A DNA stretch of 64,000 nucleotides, taken from Nematostella vectensis. Its lineage: Eukaryota > Cnidaria > Anthozoa > Actiniaria > Edwardsiidae. Position 1 is the first letter of the stretch, and each line of letters starts with the position of its first letter. Shown piece after piece: positions 1-10,550 of the stretch. Below the pieces are notes generated by a model that saw only the letters and a program-made list of their open reading frames with translations, did no database searches and had not been told where the DNA came from. Where the stretch lies: positions 6,035,042-6,099,041 of the forward strand of contig NC_064041.1 of assembly GCF_932526225.1 (NCBI RefSeq), given 5' to 3'. Made by a program: the position numbers and the translations under genes.

Positions 1-1396
1 TTCGACTAAACCGCCAAATGTCCGGGAAACGGTAGTTTAAAAATTATATCTTGCCTATATACAATTAATGACCAACAAGCTGACAAGCGCAAAGCGTTTC
101 ATTTCAATTTTCTTTTTCTGCAAATGGTCCAGAGCAGAGTTGGAATGTTTTTCTTTCTATCCAATAATTAAAATGGATTGAGTAATATTTAACTTAAAAA
201 TGGTTTAACACAGTCCTATAGACCTGAGATTGTTATACGCGGCGGTTCGTTTTTTTTTTTTTATGGGTGAAAAAACTTATCCTTTTGTCGTCTTGGTGTG
301 GCCGCTACAATATGGATGCTTATTGGAGTCCGCTTTCTAAGTTTGACCTCAGGCGACGGAGCGAGACACAACGAGCTCATTATGCAGATAAGGGTTGATA
401 GATGTTTAGAGATTCATAGAACAGAGCGGAGAGAGACTGAGACTACAAAGAGGTTCTCAAGCTTGGAAAGGTGACATTTTAGCCATTTGCGCGCGAAGGA
501 AATTTTGAAAAATCTGGATACAAAACAAAACATTTTGATTTTGATGTCGATTTAAGTAAGCAGATAGTGTTCCCAAAAACACCCAAAAAGTGCTTAAAAA
601 GTGCTCCAAAATCAAAATAGTGCTCTAATAGTGCTCATTGGCGAAAAGAAAATTACCGTATATTTTTATTTTTTTAGAGTTGAGTTGTGTTTTATTAAAA
701 TTTGAATAAAAGAAAGAATATTGCTTTTATTTAATACATGCATTATAGTATATCTTATATTGTTGTCCCTGAACGGGTAAATCACACTTTAGTGTATAAC
801 AACTACCTGTATTATAAATGACTTTGTTCTCTTTTGTGTTCGTTTACCTTTGTTATTTGGATACTTCTAAAAAACCAATGTTCATTTACAAAAATCACCA
901 ATGTCAATAATGTCAAACCTGATAACAGACCTTAATTACAACAATCTCCTAACGAGAAATAATTACAATAGATGTAAAACAGGAAAACATGGCAAACAGA
1001 TCTTCTAGATAAGGTATTCTATTATTGTAATGAACTCCACACAGGCTACCCAATATTTGTGGTTACCAAAGCACAGCCTACCTATTAGAATGTCGAAATC
1101 ACCAGTCTTACAGTCTTAGCCTAGTTGAGATATATAAGACAACAAAACCTAGTAAAATAGTGCCGAGCACAATCTGGAAAGGCGTACCCTTATGTGAAAA
1201 AGTTAAGGTTGACCCATTATCTTAGCAAGATTTTAACTTAATGCCCAACCCCTTTGGTTTTACATCCCCCATCCTGATAATTATTGCACCGTCCATTGTA
1301 TTTTTGGTCTGCTCACCCACCATCAAATCTCCTATGGTCCGTCTCTTATTCGCATAAGCCCGGAATTCAATTAATTGTTAACATCTTTTATTGAAG
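1..1396. other. 5' flank / upstream intron, no gene seen
   Basis: No convincing exon was found on either strand. The stretch is AT-rich and holds a short cluster of AGTGCT motifs around 565-640. The PAN exon that follows starts in phase 1, so a signal-peptide exon must lie upstream; I could not place it here, and it may lie outside the window. Confidence 0.5.
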
Positions 1397-4300
1397 ATAG
1401 TGTCCTTGTTGATCACGTGATTGCATCGCACAACGTCACCAATCCCACCCATTGTTCCATGAACTGTTTATCCAATGAGCGATGTGCCTCCTTCAATTTC
1501 AAGAAACAAGACCAGCAATCTTACATGTGCGAATTAAACAACAAATCCGCCGCGGAAGCACCCGGTTCCCTGGTGAATATGACTGACTGGAACTACTACG
1601 ACGCAAGTGTGAGTGAAGTAGGCGCAAGAGCGCGAGGTATCCACAGTTTTTTTTGCCTCCACCTAGCTGGAGGTGCACCCTAGGTGCCACGAATACACGC
1701 TTTTAACAAACAACATCTCCAATGAAGAACATTAGGAGAGCCTCAATAAGAGCTGCGGGATTCTTCATATTTGTGATTATTTATTTTCCGTCGGATAATG
1801 TTTTCACGAAAAGAAAGAAGGGTGTTTGGAAAAAAGATTATTTTACTAGTTATATCTCAAAAGGTTTCGGGTTCTTCCCTGTTTTCTACATAAATACTCA
1901 GGCTTGAACCGGTGGGCAGACAGGGTAGGAAGAAAAAGGGGAATAAATAAAAAACTATTGATAGGAGGTACAATACAATACAACAATACAATAATTTATT
2001 TTCCGTCGATGATGTCAGGAGTGGTGACCCAGTCTCCCGAGCACGGGGAGCTCACGGTACAAACGCTCGACAACACTACTGAAACGCTCACATTACACAT
2101 TACATAATAATTCTAATTATGGGTGAAAAAAAGGAGGTGTGAATGATGTCGGGTAGGTTCTTGCGGAAGTCAGAGACGGAATTAGGTTAACTTGTAGATC
2201 TTATCTCCAGGTGTATATCTTCTGAACGCCCCGGGATCCTCAGCTACTGCGGATACTCACATGTTTTCATATCTTTTTCCCTTTTTTTTGTTATCATTAT
2301 TACTATTTTTATTTATATATTTTTTATCATTATTAGATCGGATGTTGTAGCAACCCTTGTGTGGGTAACGCGACTTGTGAGTCCGGAGACGGACCGGATG
2401 AGTACAGATGCACCTGTAAGGATGGCTACGTGGATAATGGAACCACGTGCATCGCTGAAGGTGAGGTCAGAGCATGCTTGGGTCACGTGAAAGTCACATG
2501 AATAGTTGGGTTGGTCACGTGCATCTGTAAGGATGGCTACGTGGGTAATGGAACCACGTGCATCGCTGAAGGTAAGGTCAGAGCATGCTTGGGTCACGTG
2601 AAAGTCACGTGAATAGTTGGGTTGGTCACGTGCATCTGTAAGGATGGCTACATGGATAATGGAGCCACGTGCATTGCTGAAGGTGAGGTCAGAGCATGCT
2701 TGGATCACGTGAAAGTCACATGAATAGTTGGGTTGGTCACGTGCATCTGTAAGGATGGCTACGTGGGTAATGGAACCACGTGCATCGCTTAAGGTGAGGT
2801 CAGAGCATGCTTGGGTCACGTGAAAGTCACATGAATAGTTGGGTTGGTCACGTGCATCTGTAAGGATGGCTACGTGGGTAATGGAACCACGTGCATCGCT
2901 GAAGGTGAGGTCAGAGCATGCTTGGGTCACGTGAAAATCACATGAATAGTTGGGTTGGTCACGTGCATTCATGGAGGCAGTTTCACTCGAAAATCACATG
3001 ATATGGGTGTGTTAATATCATGATGCATGGTCACGTTACATTTATGCAAAATTCCAAATTGAATGTACATTTTGCGCAAATGAATGCCGCTTTCTTCAAA
3101 TGAATGTATTTTCGTTTTATTGATTTACTATTGGTGCAAATGAAGGTGTAATTTCTCGTAATGAACTGCAAAAGGTGTATTAATCCCCATCATTGAATTT
3201 ACGAATTTCTATTCAAAGCTGCCCCTCCCCCCCCCCCCCCTAGTAACTTTTCAGACTGGTGGTATGGCAAGATATTTAAATTAGATTTCATTTGGGAAGG
3301 AGCTAATAATGCTGTTCTCTATTTTTTTCTAACGATAATTAGCATATAAAATGTTTGAAAATTGCACATTTTTCACGGGGGAGCATGGTTCCTTATCCCC
3401 TTATTCAATATTATTTACACCCCTGAAATATGGGCTCAAAATCAAAAATATTTCTGGCTTGGTTATATTCAAGGCCATCTCGCCGCCACTTTGTGGGCTC
3501 GCCTAAGTCGGTGCTCCCTCCACCACCTATCCCCATCTCCTCACACACACAACAATTTGGGGTGCGGGGGGGGGGGGAGGTCTGTCTCCCCACTCCCCAC
3601 AGTTATGCTGAAAACAGCGACATTTATGTCATATTCCAGTAAACAAAATAGAAAGCACATATTTTTTTGGTGCCCAATCCCCTTTCTTTTTTTGTAGGGC
3701 ACCGTATAGAGTGCTCATACAGTTATAGAATATCCTGAAGAACGTGCCGTACGTAGAGCATTTCACGGTTAGAGTATAATTTCAATCAAGTTATTTTTTA
3801 GCTTATTTTTCTGAGGGAAGGCCATCATTTTCGATCGCCTCTTTGGCGGAGGGTCGCCATTTTTGTGCTTTAGATTGCGGGAGGGTAAAAAAATCAACTT
3901 AGCGACCGCGTCCCCCGGTGCTCACAGCCACTGAAGCTACCAATCTGCTAGCGAACATGGCCTTATTACACTTAATTTTCGCGTTATATTAATTTCGCGA
4001 ATTTCGCGATTTTAAAAGATTCGCGAAAATAAAGAGACGCGAAAATTAAGTGAGTACACAAGCCTTTTTGCCGTTTAATAAGCTTTATGGAATCATGTCT
4101 TGTTTATTTAGTCATAGTAATGTACATTACATCGTACGGTAAGGGGTTGAGTTGGACTTGTATTTATAAATTTATTTGAAACAAAATTTCGCCCACGCAT
4201 CTTTTTGTTACAGGTTGCTTCGGTTTTGATGATTTAAGCACATTTTTATTCCATTTGCTTTGCTTTATTTTATTATCCCAAAATCGCGAAATCGCGAAAA

Positions 4301-4731
4301 AAAAGTGATCTGTTTTTTTTTTTACGAAAATAGGAAAATCGCGAAAAATAAAGTGTCGCGAAATACCGCCATCGCAAAATCGCGAAATTTTGACGTCGCG
4401 AAAAGTAGGTGTAATAAGGTGATAAGGTACGTGATATATGGCATTCGTTCCTCATGAATTGTTTCCTTTAGCTTCCTATTCGTACCTTGGATGTTTCAAA
4501 GACACTGGTGACCGAGCAATCGCGTTACCTTTTATTCATCCATCAACTCTGCAGGAGTGCTTTGAAGAAGCCAAAAGACGTGGGAACATAGTATTCGCAA
4601 TGCAGGCAAGAAATTATTGCTTTACCAGCCCAGACGCACATCACACTTACAACAAGTATGGTCCCGCACCTGGCTGCAGCGGCGGGAACGGGGGACAGTG
4701 GGCCAATGACGTATATCGCATCAATTACTAA
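1397..4731 (+). CDS. Secreted PAN-EGF-WSC-like protein, 5' incomplete (3 exons seen)
   Basis: Exons are 1397-1608, 2337-2460 and 4472-4731, with acceptors AAG/TAG/TAG and donors GTGAGT and GTGAGG; phases match at both junctions (0, then 1). Exon 1 encodes a PAN/apple-type segment of about 70 residues with four cysteines. Exon 2 encodes an EGF-like module with the motif CTCKDGYVDNGTTC. Exon 3 encodes an 86-residue Cys module beginning SYLGCFKD and ending WANDVYRINY-stop, resembling WSC-like modules of cnidarian extracellular proteins. A signal-peptide exon is expected upstream but was not found. The likely role is adhesion or matrix binding outside the cell, inferred from the domains only. The EGF exon end is copied in a tandem array inside the next intron, and a TIR element ends 52 bp before exon 3. 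Confidence 0.8.
2411..2966 (+). repeat. 111-bp tandem array containing the EGF exon 3' end and splice donor
   Basis: About five units of 111 bp. The first unit includes the true end of the EGF exon, and each later unit repeats the coding piece CKDGYVxNGTTCIAEG plus the donor GAAG/GTGAGG and about 60 bp of intron. The later copies are therefore duplicated half exons, each with an intact-looking 5' splice site. The long open frame on the minus strand here is only the repeat read backwards. Confidence 0.9.
2967..3960. other. Intron sequence with homopolymer runs
   Basis: Intron between the EGF and WSC-like exons. It holds poly-C near 3227-3240 and poly-G near 3567-3578. No exon was recognised. 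Confidence 0.6.
3961..4419. mobile_element. TIR element (MITE-like), TTTCGCG-rich, 459 bp
   Basis: The ends are CCTTATTACAC and GTGTAATAAGG, inverted relative to each other. The interior is rich in short palindromic TCGCGA/TTTCGCG motifs, with an inner inverted pair CTTAATTTTCGCG (about 3971) and CGCGAAAATTAAG (about 4038). No transposase is encoded. No clear target-site duplication (TSD) was seen. Confidence 0.7.
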
Positions 4732-5788
4732 GTCACAGTGACATGTGTCACGTCATGTCAAATGACACTTTGTATTGATAAACTACATAGGTGCTAGTTT
4801 TATGGTATATATGGTAATTAGCTTAATTCGAAAATATAAGGTTTTTTGAGAAGGGACCATTTTTTGCACAATAAGTAAGGATAAAAAATAAATTTACTAG
4901 TAAAGGTTAAGAACTAAATGTTGTAGAAGTCTTATGTAGTAGAATTAAAAAAGATGCAGACAAGCCTGTTATATTAGTTTTAGTGTAGCACGCCGAGAAC
5001 TATAGATTAGAAACAGCTTTGACTATATACATGTAATATGTAACAGGGCCGTAGTTGGAGGTGGGGCGGGGCGGCGGAGCACTGGGAGCGCGTGCCCCCC
5101 TCCATCCCAATTATAAAGAATTGACCAGAATGAGGCGTGGTCGTGCCCCAAAATATTTTCTTAATGTTTCTGTATTGTGCTCCCCCCCCCCCCCCCCCCC
5201 AATATTCCGAGGCCTGCCACGGCACTGTGTAATATATAATATGTAATATGTATAAACTTTTGCTACAAAAGGATCTTTTTATACCAGAGCTCGCTAATTT
5301 CACTGCCCCAGATGCTTATTTCAAATATGTAAAGTTGAAGTATTGCCCTTTCCAGGAATAGTATGCTTTTTGAATGAACCAACGTTACCATTGTCGATTT
5401 TGACCTCCCGAAAATAGGCTAAATTTGACGCTTGCATATTTTGAATTAAACATTCGATGAAAATTCCATGCTTGATATTATTGATTTAAAAAGAGCATCT
5501 GAAATTGTCTTGAAGTTGTACCACAACGTGGTGGTTTTAGATAGATGGCCCCTGGGACCTCGGTCGAAAATTGTGGTCTCGTGAAATATTTTTGTCTCAA
5601 TTGAACTTAGGTTATTATTTTTGTTATAAGTGTCGTATCACTTCAATCTATTTTTTTTAGCTGTTGTGCAGCTTAGTAATTGAATTGGCGAGCTCAGCGG
5701 CTCTTTAATCATTTGCTGCACCTATAGTTATTAAAAGACGACATATATTACGTTGCCTTTATTGAACCTTTATTATCCTCGAGGTACT
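4732..5788. other. Intergenic region, no gene seen
   Basis: Convergent 3' ends: the plus-strand gene stops at 4731 and the minus-strand gene at 5789. It contains a poly-C run at about 5182-5200. No coding or RNA feature was recognised. Confidence 0.5.
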
Positions 5789-7687
5789 TTACAAGAAGTA
5801 ACCATAAACATCGGCGCAGACGGTTCCTCTGTTGTCGGCTTCCCATTGGTTGAACAGGTCTTCTGCATACCACAGGCGGAGCTCCGACTCGGGGCCGACA
5901 AAATAGGGGTCACTGAAGCTATAGGTCAGCACCAGTTCCTTGGACCGTGAGTTGAATCCATCCATACCGTACCAGCGACCAGGGTTCTTGGGTAAAAAGC
6001 TGGAAAAAGAAGCGCGTATGAATACTTAGAATTTTACATTAAGAATTATAATTACCCATGTCCAAGAGCTTTGCACGTCTCTCATTTTCTGAGAAACAAT
6101 AAATCTCTTCCGATAGCTTCACTGAAAAACCAAGCTCGAATACATCACGATGAATGACAAGGTATCGATGGCACGAGAGCGGGGCTCAATGCCCGAGCTT
6201 CGCGACAAGCTCCTTAATAAACTAAACCTATAATTGACTATCTAGAGCCAGGGTAAAGGAAACTCAAATCTTATAGCCAAAAAAATACCAAGAACAGAAT
6301 TAGACCTATTTTATTAACAAAAATCAATTAGAATGATCCTGTCTACTTGAAGCTGTTATATAAATGAGCATTATGAATGCATGACGTATTGCATTGTTGA
6401 GAAGTACTTCTTATTATCAGCCCCCACCAACCCTCCTGTCTTCCTCCAACCCCCCCCCCCCCCCCCCCCCTCCTCCCATAAAGCTTCGTATTGTTTGGAT
6501 TTAACACTATACTATACATACTGCACTCCTGTTTTTGGGAAGATAACGTGGTTGTCCTTGTTGGTTATGAGCATGTTGATCGAGAACTTCTCTAAGTGAG
6601 GCCAATTGTGACAACCCCAGTTGCTGGTGTGAGATCCCGGATGAGAGCCACATACAATACTGCCTTCTCTGTGGACCAGCTTTACAGCGGCCAGGAAGCC
6701 ACGAGCGGCGGGTACAATCTTGCCAAACTTACCACCTTGGCCTTGAAAACAGACGCGACTTTCACTAAGCTTTGTCCATTCGTCTGAGGGGAAAACATAC
6801 ATATCCAGCCTGTTTAGTACTTAGTTCACAACTCTGTATTTACACTTCAAATACAAAGAGGAGTATCTATTTTATTTCAAAGATGGGTTTTCACAGTAGG
6901 CGCGCTATACACCTCCCCGAATTGTGGCCTTTTTTTTTCCCACTCCATATCATCAAATTCTAGCTACGCAACTTGCGTGTTTAATTAAAATGTAAAACAT
7001 GAGAGCGAAATAGCGATTATGATAAGGCTCGACAGCTGCCGAAAAAACTTATTTGACAATTGAACATGGTTGCAGTTCAAAATTGTTGGTAATTCTGTTG
7101 GGAAGAGAACCAAGAAGCCATAGAGGAAAGGGCAGAGACGAGAAACATCTAACTCAACTCACGTCAGAACCGGTAATTGAACCCGTAAGCCAACGGCGAG
7201 AGGCACAGGCGCTTGTGCAACACTCAGCTAACCACGTGCTAACCACGAGCTAACCACGTGCTTACCACGTGCTAACCACGAGCTAACCACTCGTGAATTA
7301 CGAGTGAATTACAACTTACACTTACGAACAACAAACGCGAATCTATGATTTAATTGAAGGAGACTTAGAAATGTGACTTAATTATTTACCTACGAAGGTG
7401 ACTTACGGACGTGTCTTAAAAACGTAAATAGTTACTAGAACGTAACTTACGAAAGCGACTTTATGACTTACGAAAACTACTAACGAAGCTGACTTCGTTA
7501 GTAGTTATCTGACTACGAATATGACACTACGGACGTGACTTTACGGATATGACTACGGACGAACTTAGGAATATGACTTACGGACGCGACTTTACGAATT
7601 GACTTACGGACGTTACTTACGGCAAGTTTGGTAGTGACATTCCGTGTAGACCACTGCGCATAGAAGGACAGCCAAGAGAAGCTTCAT
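5789..7687 (-). CDS. Small secreted anthozoan-type protein, 179 aa, 3 exons
   Basis: Exons in coding order are 7687-7621, 6783-6522 and 5999-5789. Exon 1 is a signal peptide, MKLLLAVLLCAVVYTECHY, and ends at a GTAAGT donor. Exon 2 follows a TTTTCCCCTCAG acceptor and ends before GTATGT. Exon 3 follows TTTTTCCAG and ends in TAA. Phases 1 and 2 match and the total is 540 nt. The mature part has a Gly/Trp/Cys-rich module (SNWGCHNW, HVIFPKTG) followed by RWYGMDGF and a terminal Trp/Tyr-rich segment ending VCADVYGYFL. From memory this pairing resembles C-terminal parts of secreted anthozoan proteins annotated as skeletal-organic-matrix-like; the function is unknown. A TTTAAATA box lies about 50 bp upstream of the ATG. 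Confidence 0.8.
7228..7292. repeat. 11-bp tandem repeat with CACGTG-type motifs
   Basis: About six copies of a GTGCTAACCAC-like unit, alternating CACGTG and CACGAG at the joins, in intron 1 of the 179-residue gene. CACGTG is a palindromic E-box, but no regulatory role can be claimed. Confidence 0.7.
7370..7620 (-). repeat. Degenerate about 24-bp array seeded at a splice donor
   Basis: On the minus strand the array starts exactly at the exon 1 donor (CC/GTAAGTAACGTCCGTAAG) and continues as imperfect copies of CCGTAAGTCATATT-like units. It therefore creates several extra CCGTAAGT sequences inside intron 1. Copies are diverged, so unit length varies. Confidence 0.75.
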
Positions 7688-8350
7688 GGTGAATCAAGTG
7701 TCTAATATGCGAGAATGCTAGCGCTACGAGCTGCCTGTATTTAAAGGGGGCTCGGACAATACCGAAATTAATATTGAATCAATAAACCAATCTCGTTAAT
7801 TTATTGTTTGCATTAACTCGCCCCCTTTTTATTTATTATCATTACCAATACCAATATTGCACCAATCTTGAATCAATAACCAATCTTATGAATGTTTGAT
7901 TTGTACAAACACACCTGTTTCTTAAATCTAAAATGATTATTACTCAATTTCGAGCGGAGGGAAGAGAGGGGTGGTTATATCCGTTAAAACAAAATAAAAA
8001 GTTACAATTTCTGGAAAAGGGGGAATACTACTTCAAACCCTGTTTTCGGGTTGAAAGCTTCTTTGAATCAAAGTAGTTCTGCTCATGATCAAAGATGAGC
8101 CACTAAAAATGAGTCAAACAATGTCAAACAAAGGTGTCTCAAAATTGATTTTAATTTTAAAAATATATGTAATTTAATTTTTTCCTCATTATGTTTCCAC
8201 ACAGTTACTTTTAGTGGTGTTAAATAAAAAAAGCAGTTAATGGAGGATAAAACGCTAATTAAAATCTCAATTGTCAAACGCCGAATTCTTAGTAGACATG
8301 CCTAAGTAAACGTATCATATTAGATACCTTTTTTTTTTGGAGTAATTATA
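7688..8350. other. Upstream region of the secreted 179-aa gene
   Basis: Contains the TTTAAATA box of the minus-strand gene near 7738-7746. Otherwise AT-rich, with no coding feature recognised. Confidence 0.45.
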
Positions 8351-8561
8351 GGGCCCCGAACGGTCCCCTGAAATTTTTACGTGCTTGCAGTTTTCGGCTA
8401 ATGCTCGCATGCTCGCTCAATTTCTTCCGCCGTGCTCGTATTGTATTTTTTGATGTGCTCGCTGCTCGATTTATTCAAAAACTAAAAATGATCGTCCTCG
8501 CATAAAAAAAACGGGGCATTCGCAAGCTCGCAAGTGCTCGCCAAAGACCATTCGGGGACCC
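8351..8561. mobile_element. TIR element (MITE-like), 211 bp
   Basis: Terminal inverted repeats GGGCCCCGAACGGTC and GACCATTCGGGGACCC differ by only a couple of positions. The interior has repeated GCTCGC motifs and no ORF. Confidence 0.65.
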
Positions 8562-8797
8562 AAAACAATGCAAGTTGAGCTTTCCTAAATAGAAACGCAA
8601 AATTATATTGACACTGCAGTGCAGGCCCGTAATTAAGTATTCATTCCAACAAACGGATTTTAAACCAAAAGAACAACAACAAAAAACGGCACAAATTGTT
8701 TCTTTCCAAGCACCAGATTTATTGGGGTAAAATACTCATGTAACCGTATGTTACGTACGGTACCCACAAAAACATCTGTCTTTCTGTCTTAATTTTT

Positions 8798-9060
8798 CCG
8801 GGGGGAGGGGGGGCTGGGAATCGGAAAGAACGAAAAGGGATTTTTATGCCATTGCAGTGTCTCCACGGAACGCTTATTATCGGATGTGTCTAAAAAATAG
8901 TTTGACTTAGATTTATGACATAACAAAGTGATGTAAAATGCTTTTTTATCTTATTGGTTTTATGCTTTATAAGCGAACCGGAAATGGACTTTTCGCCGGT
9001 GTGGGGGAGGGGCTGTGACGTCAACACCCCAACACTCCCCCCCCCCCCCCCCCCCCCCCT
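8798..9060. mobile_element. Degraded TIR-type element, poly-G/poly-C bounded
   Basis: The interior matches, in inverted orientation, the element at 46435-46783; shared pieces include GAACGAAAAGGGA and TATAAAGCATAA. Bounded by G- and C-runs. No ORF. Confidence 0.5.
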
Positions 9061-9121
9061 GGGTTATTAAATTATAACAATTTTGAAGGTACGGGCCTTA
9101 GTATGTATTTTGGCTCTTAAG

Positions 9122-9342
9122 CCTGGTTTACATTATAGTCGTAAGGGTCGTAACTGCCGTCTGCAAAAAGTTTATTACCTATCACCATTGGCAGTTAAGA
9201 GGCTACTCCTTCAGAATTCTAAGGCCATAAACAAAATATCATTACCTATAACTTTCGCGAGTCGTGTTATCACCTCGATGGGGCAAACCCTCGACGACTG
9301 TTACGACCCTTACGACTGTTACGACTATATGGAAACCTGGTT
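9122..9342. mobile_element. TIR element (MITE-like), 221 bp
   Basis: Left end CCTGGTTTACATTATAGTCG and right end, reverse complemented, CCAGGTTTCCATATAGTCG. TCGTAA motifs are repeated inside both arms. The open frame that crosses it is a by-product. Confidence 0.65.
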
Positions 9343-9504
9343 TTAAAGGTTGTTGGTTGTCGTAAGATGTTTCTTTCATGAGATATCGGATAGTTTATTA
9401 CAAATGTGGCCTACCCTTTTACAAATGTGGCAGATTATTACAAATGTGGCCTCAACACCGTTAACTGATCGCATTCATGTGAGAGCCATATAGTGGAATT
9501 CTCA

Positions 9505-9653
9505 TCCTTGGGGACCCAGGGAGTTGTGGGGATCGGGGACACAGGAAGCGCACGAGAAAGAATGAGGAGGAAATGACGTCTTTTCACCCTCTTTCTTTCG
9601 TCTTCGCGCGCACGTTCGCTTCCGGTCTCCGCGTCGCCCTGGGTCCCCGAGGA
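9505..9653. mobile_element. TIR element (MITE-like), 149 bp
   Basis: Ends TCCTTGGGGACCCAGGG and CCCTGGGTCCCCGAGGA are 17-bp near-perfect inverted repeats. A lone end of the same family occurs at 43869-43885. Confidence 0.75.
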
Positions 9654-9659
9654 AATGGA

Positions 9660-10199
9660 ATTTTCATCTCCGCTCGATATCGAAGCTTAAATATTGTAGC
9701 AAAAGTAAAAGTTTCACATCGATAGAAGCTTAAGCTTAGAAGGTAGGAACGAGGCCTTGTTGTTATCGTTACAATGTTTTTATTCGAATAAACCCCGCGC
9801 TGTAAAAAAAAAATATTTGGCGGTCAGCGTCTAAATGAACAAACACAGCGGTTAACATTGGATAAATAAGGGATAGTAAAAAAAAAATAGACACGATAAA
9901 AGACAACAAAGCAAATTGGTGATATTACAGATTATCTGCTTTTGAGAGTAGCCCATAGTAGCCCTTTCACTAGGGTATTGGTCTAGTACTGGGATTAGGT
10001 ACGTTGATATGCTTTAGCTCCTCTGGCGTTATGTACGTTAACACAGCAGTTAAAATTTTACCAAAAGGCATTTTACTGACGTGACTTGCCGTGATTTCCA
10101 AATTCTTGGAACTTCTTAATTAATTCAATAATGATCAATCTTTTTTTATCAATGAAATATAGTTTCTCTAGAACTAATAGAGTGATGTTGTACTCCTAT
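9660..10199. other. Intergenic, no gene seen
   Basis: AT-rich spacer downstream of the fibrinogen-like gene. No ORF, RNA or repeat beyond short A-runs was recognised. Confidence 0.45.
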
Positions 10200-10550
10200 T
10201 TGAGATTAATGGTGCATACCACTGGGTAAGGTACGTTGAGTGCTATAATGTTCTATCTGAGGTAGATGGTACCACTGGGTTAGGTGCGTTGAGTGCCATT
10301 CACCTATCTGAGGTAGATAGTACCACTGGGGTTAGGTACGTTGAGTGCTGCTCTCCTATCTGAGGTAGATAGTACCACTGGGGTTAGGTACGTTGATTGC
10401 TGTTCACCTATCTGAGGTAGATAGTACCACTGGGGTTAGGTACGTTGAGTGCTGTTCGCCTATCTGAGGTAGATAGTACCACTGGGGTTAGGTACGTTGA
10501 TTGCTGTTCACCTATCTGAGGTAGATAGTACCACTGGGGTTAGGTACGTT
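10200..10550. repeat. 52-bp tandem array made of the fibrinogen-like gene's last codons
   Basis: About 6.5 copies with an exact 52-bp spacing over the five best units. Read on the minus strand, each unit carries the C-terminal coding end VPNPSGTIYLR followed by TAG. The gene-proximal copy is the real end of the gene at 10512-10550; the others lie downstream of the stop. Each unit also has the hairpin CTATCT-ACCTC-AGATAG. Confidence 0.9.

Noticed and set aside
2313..2972. 219-codon minus-strand repeat protein
   Set aside because: Antisense reading of the 111-bp EGF-exon array.
9083..9346. 87-codon frame as a small protein
   Set aside because: It is contained in a TIR element whose repeated TACGAC motif produces the Tyr/Asp pattern.
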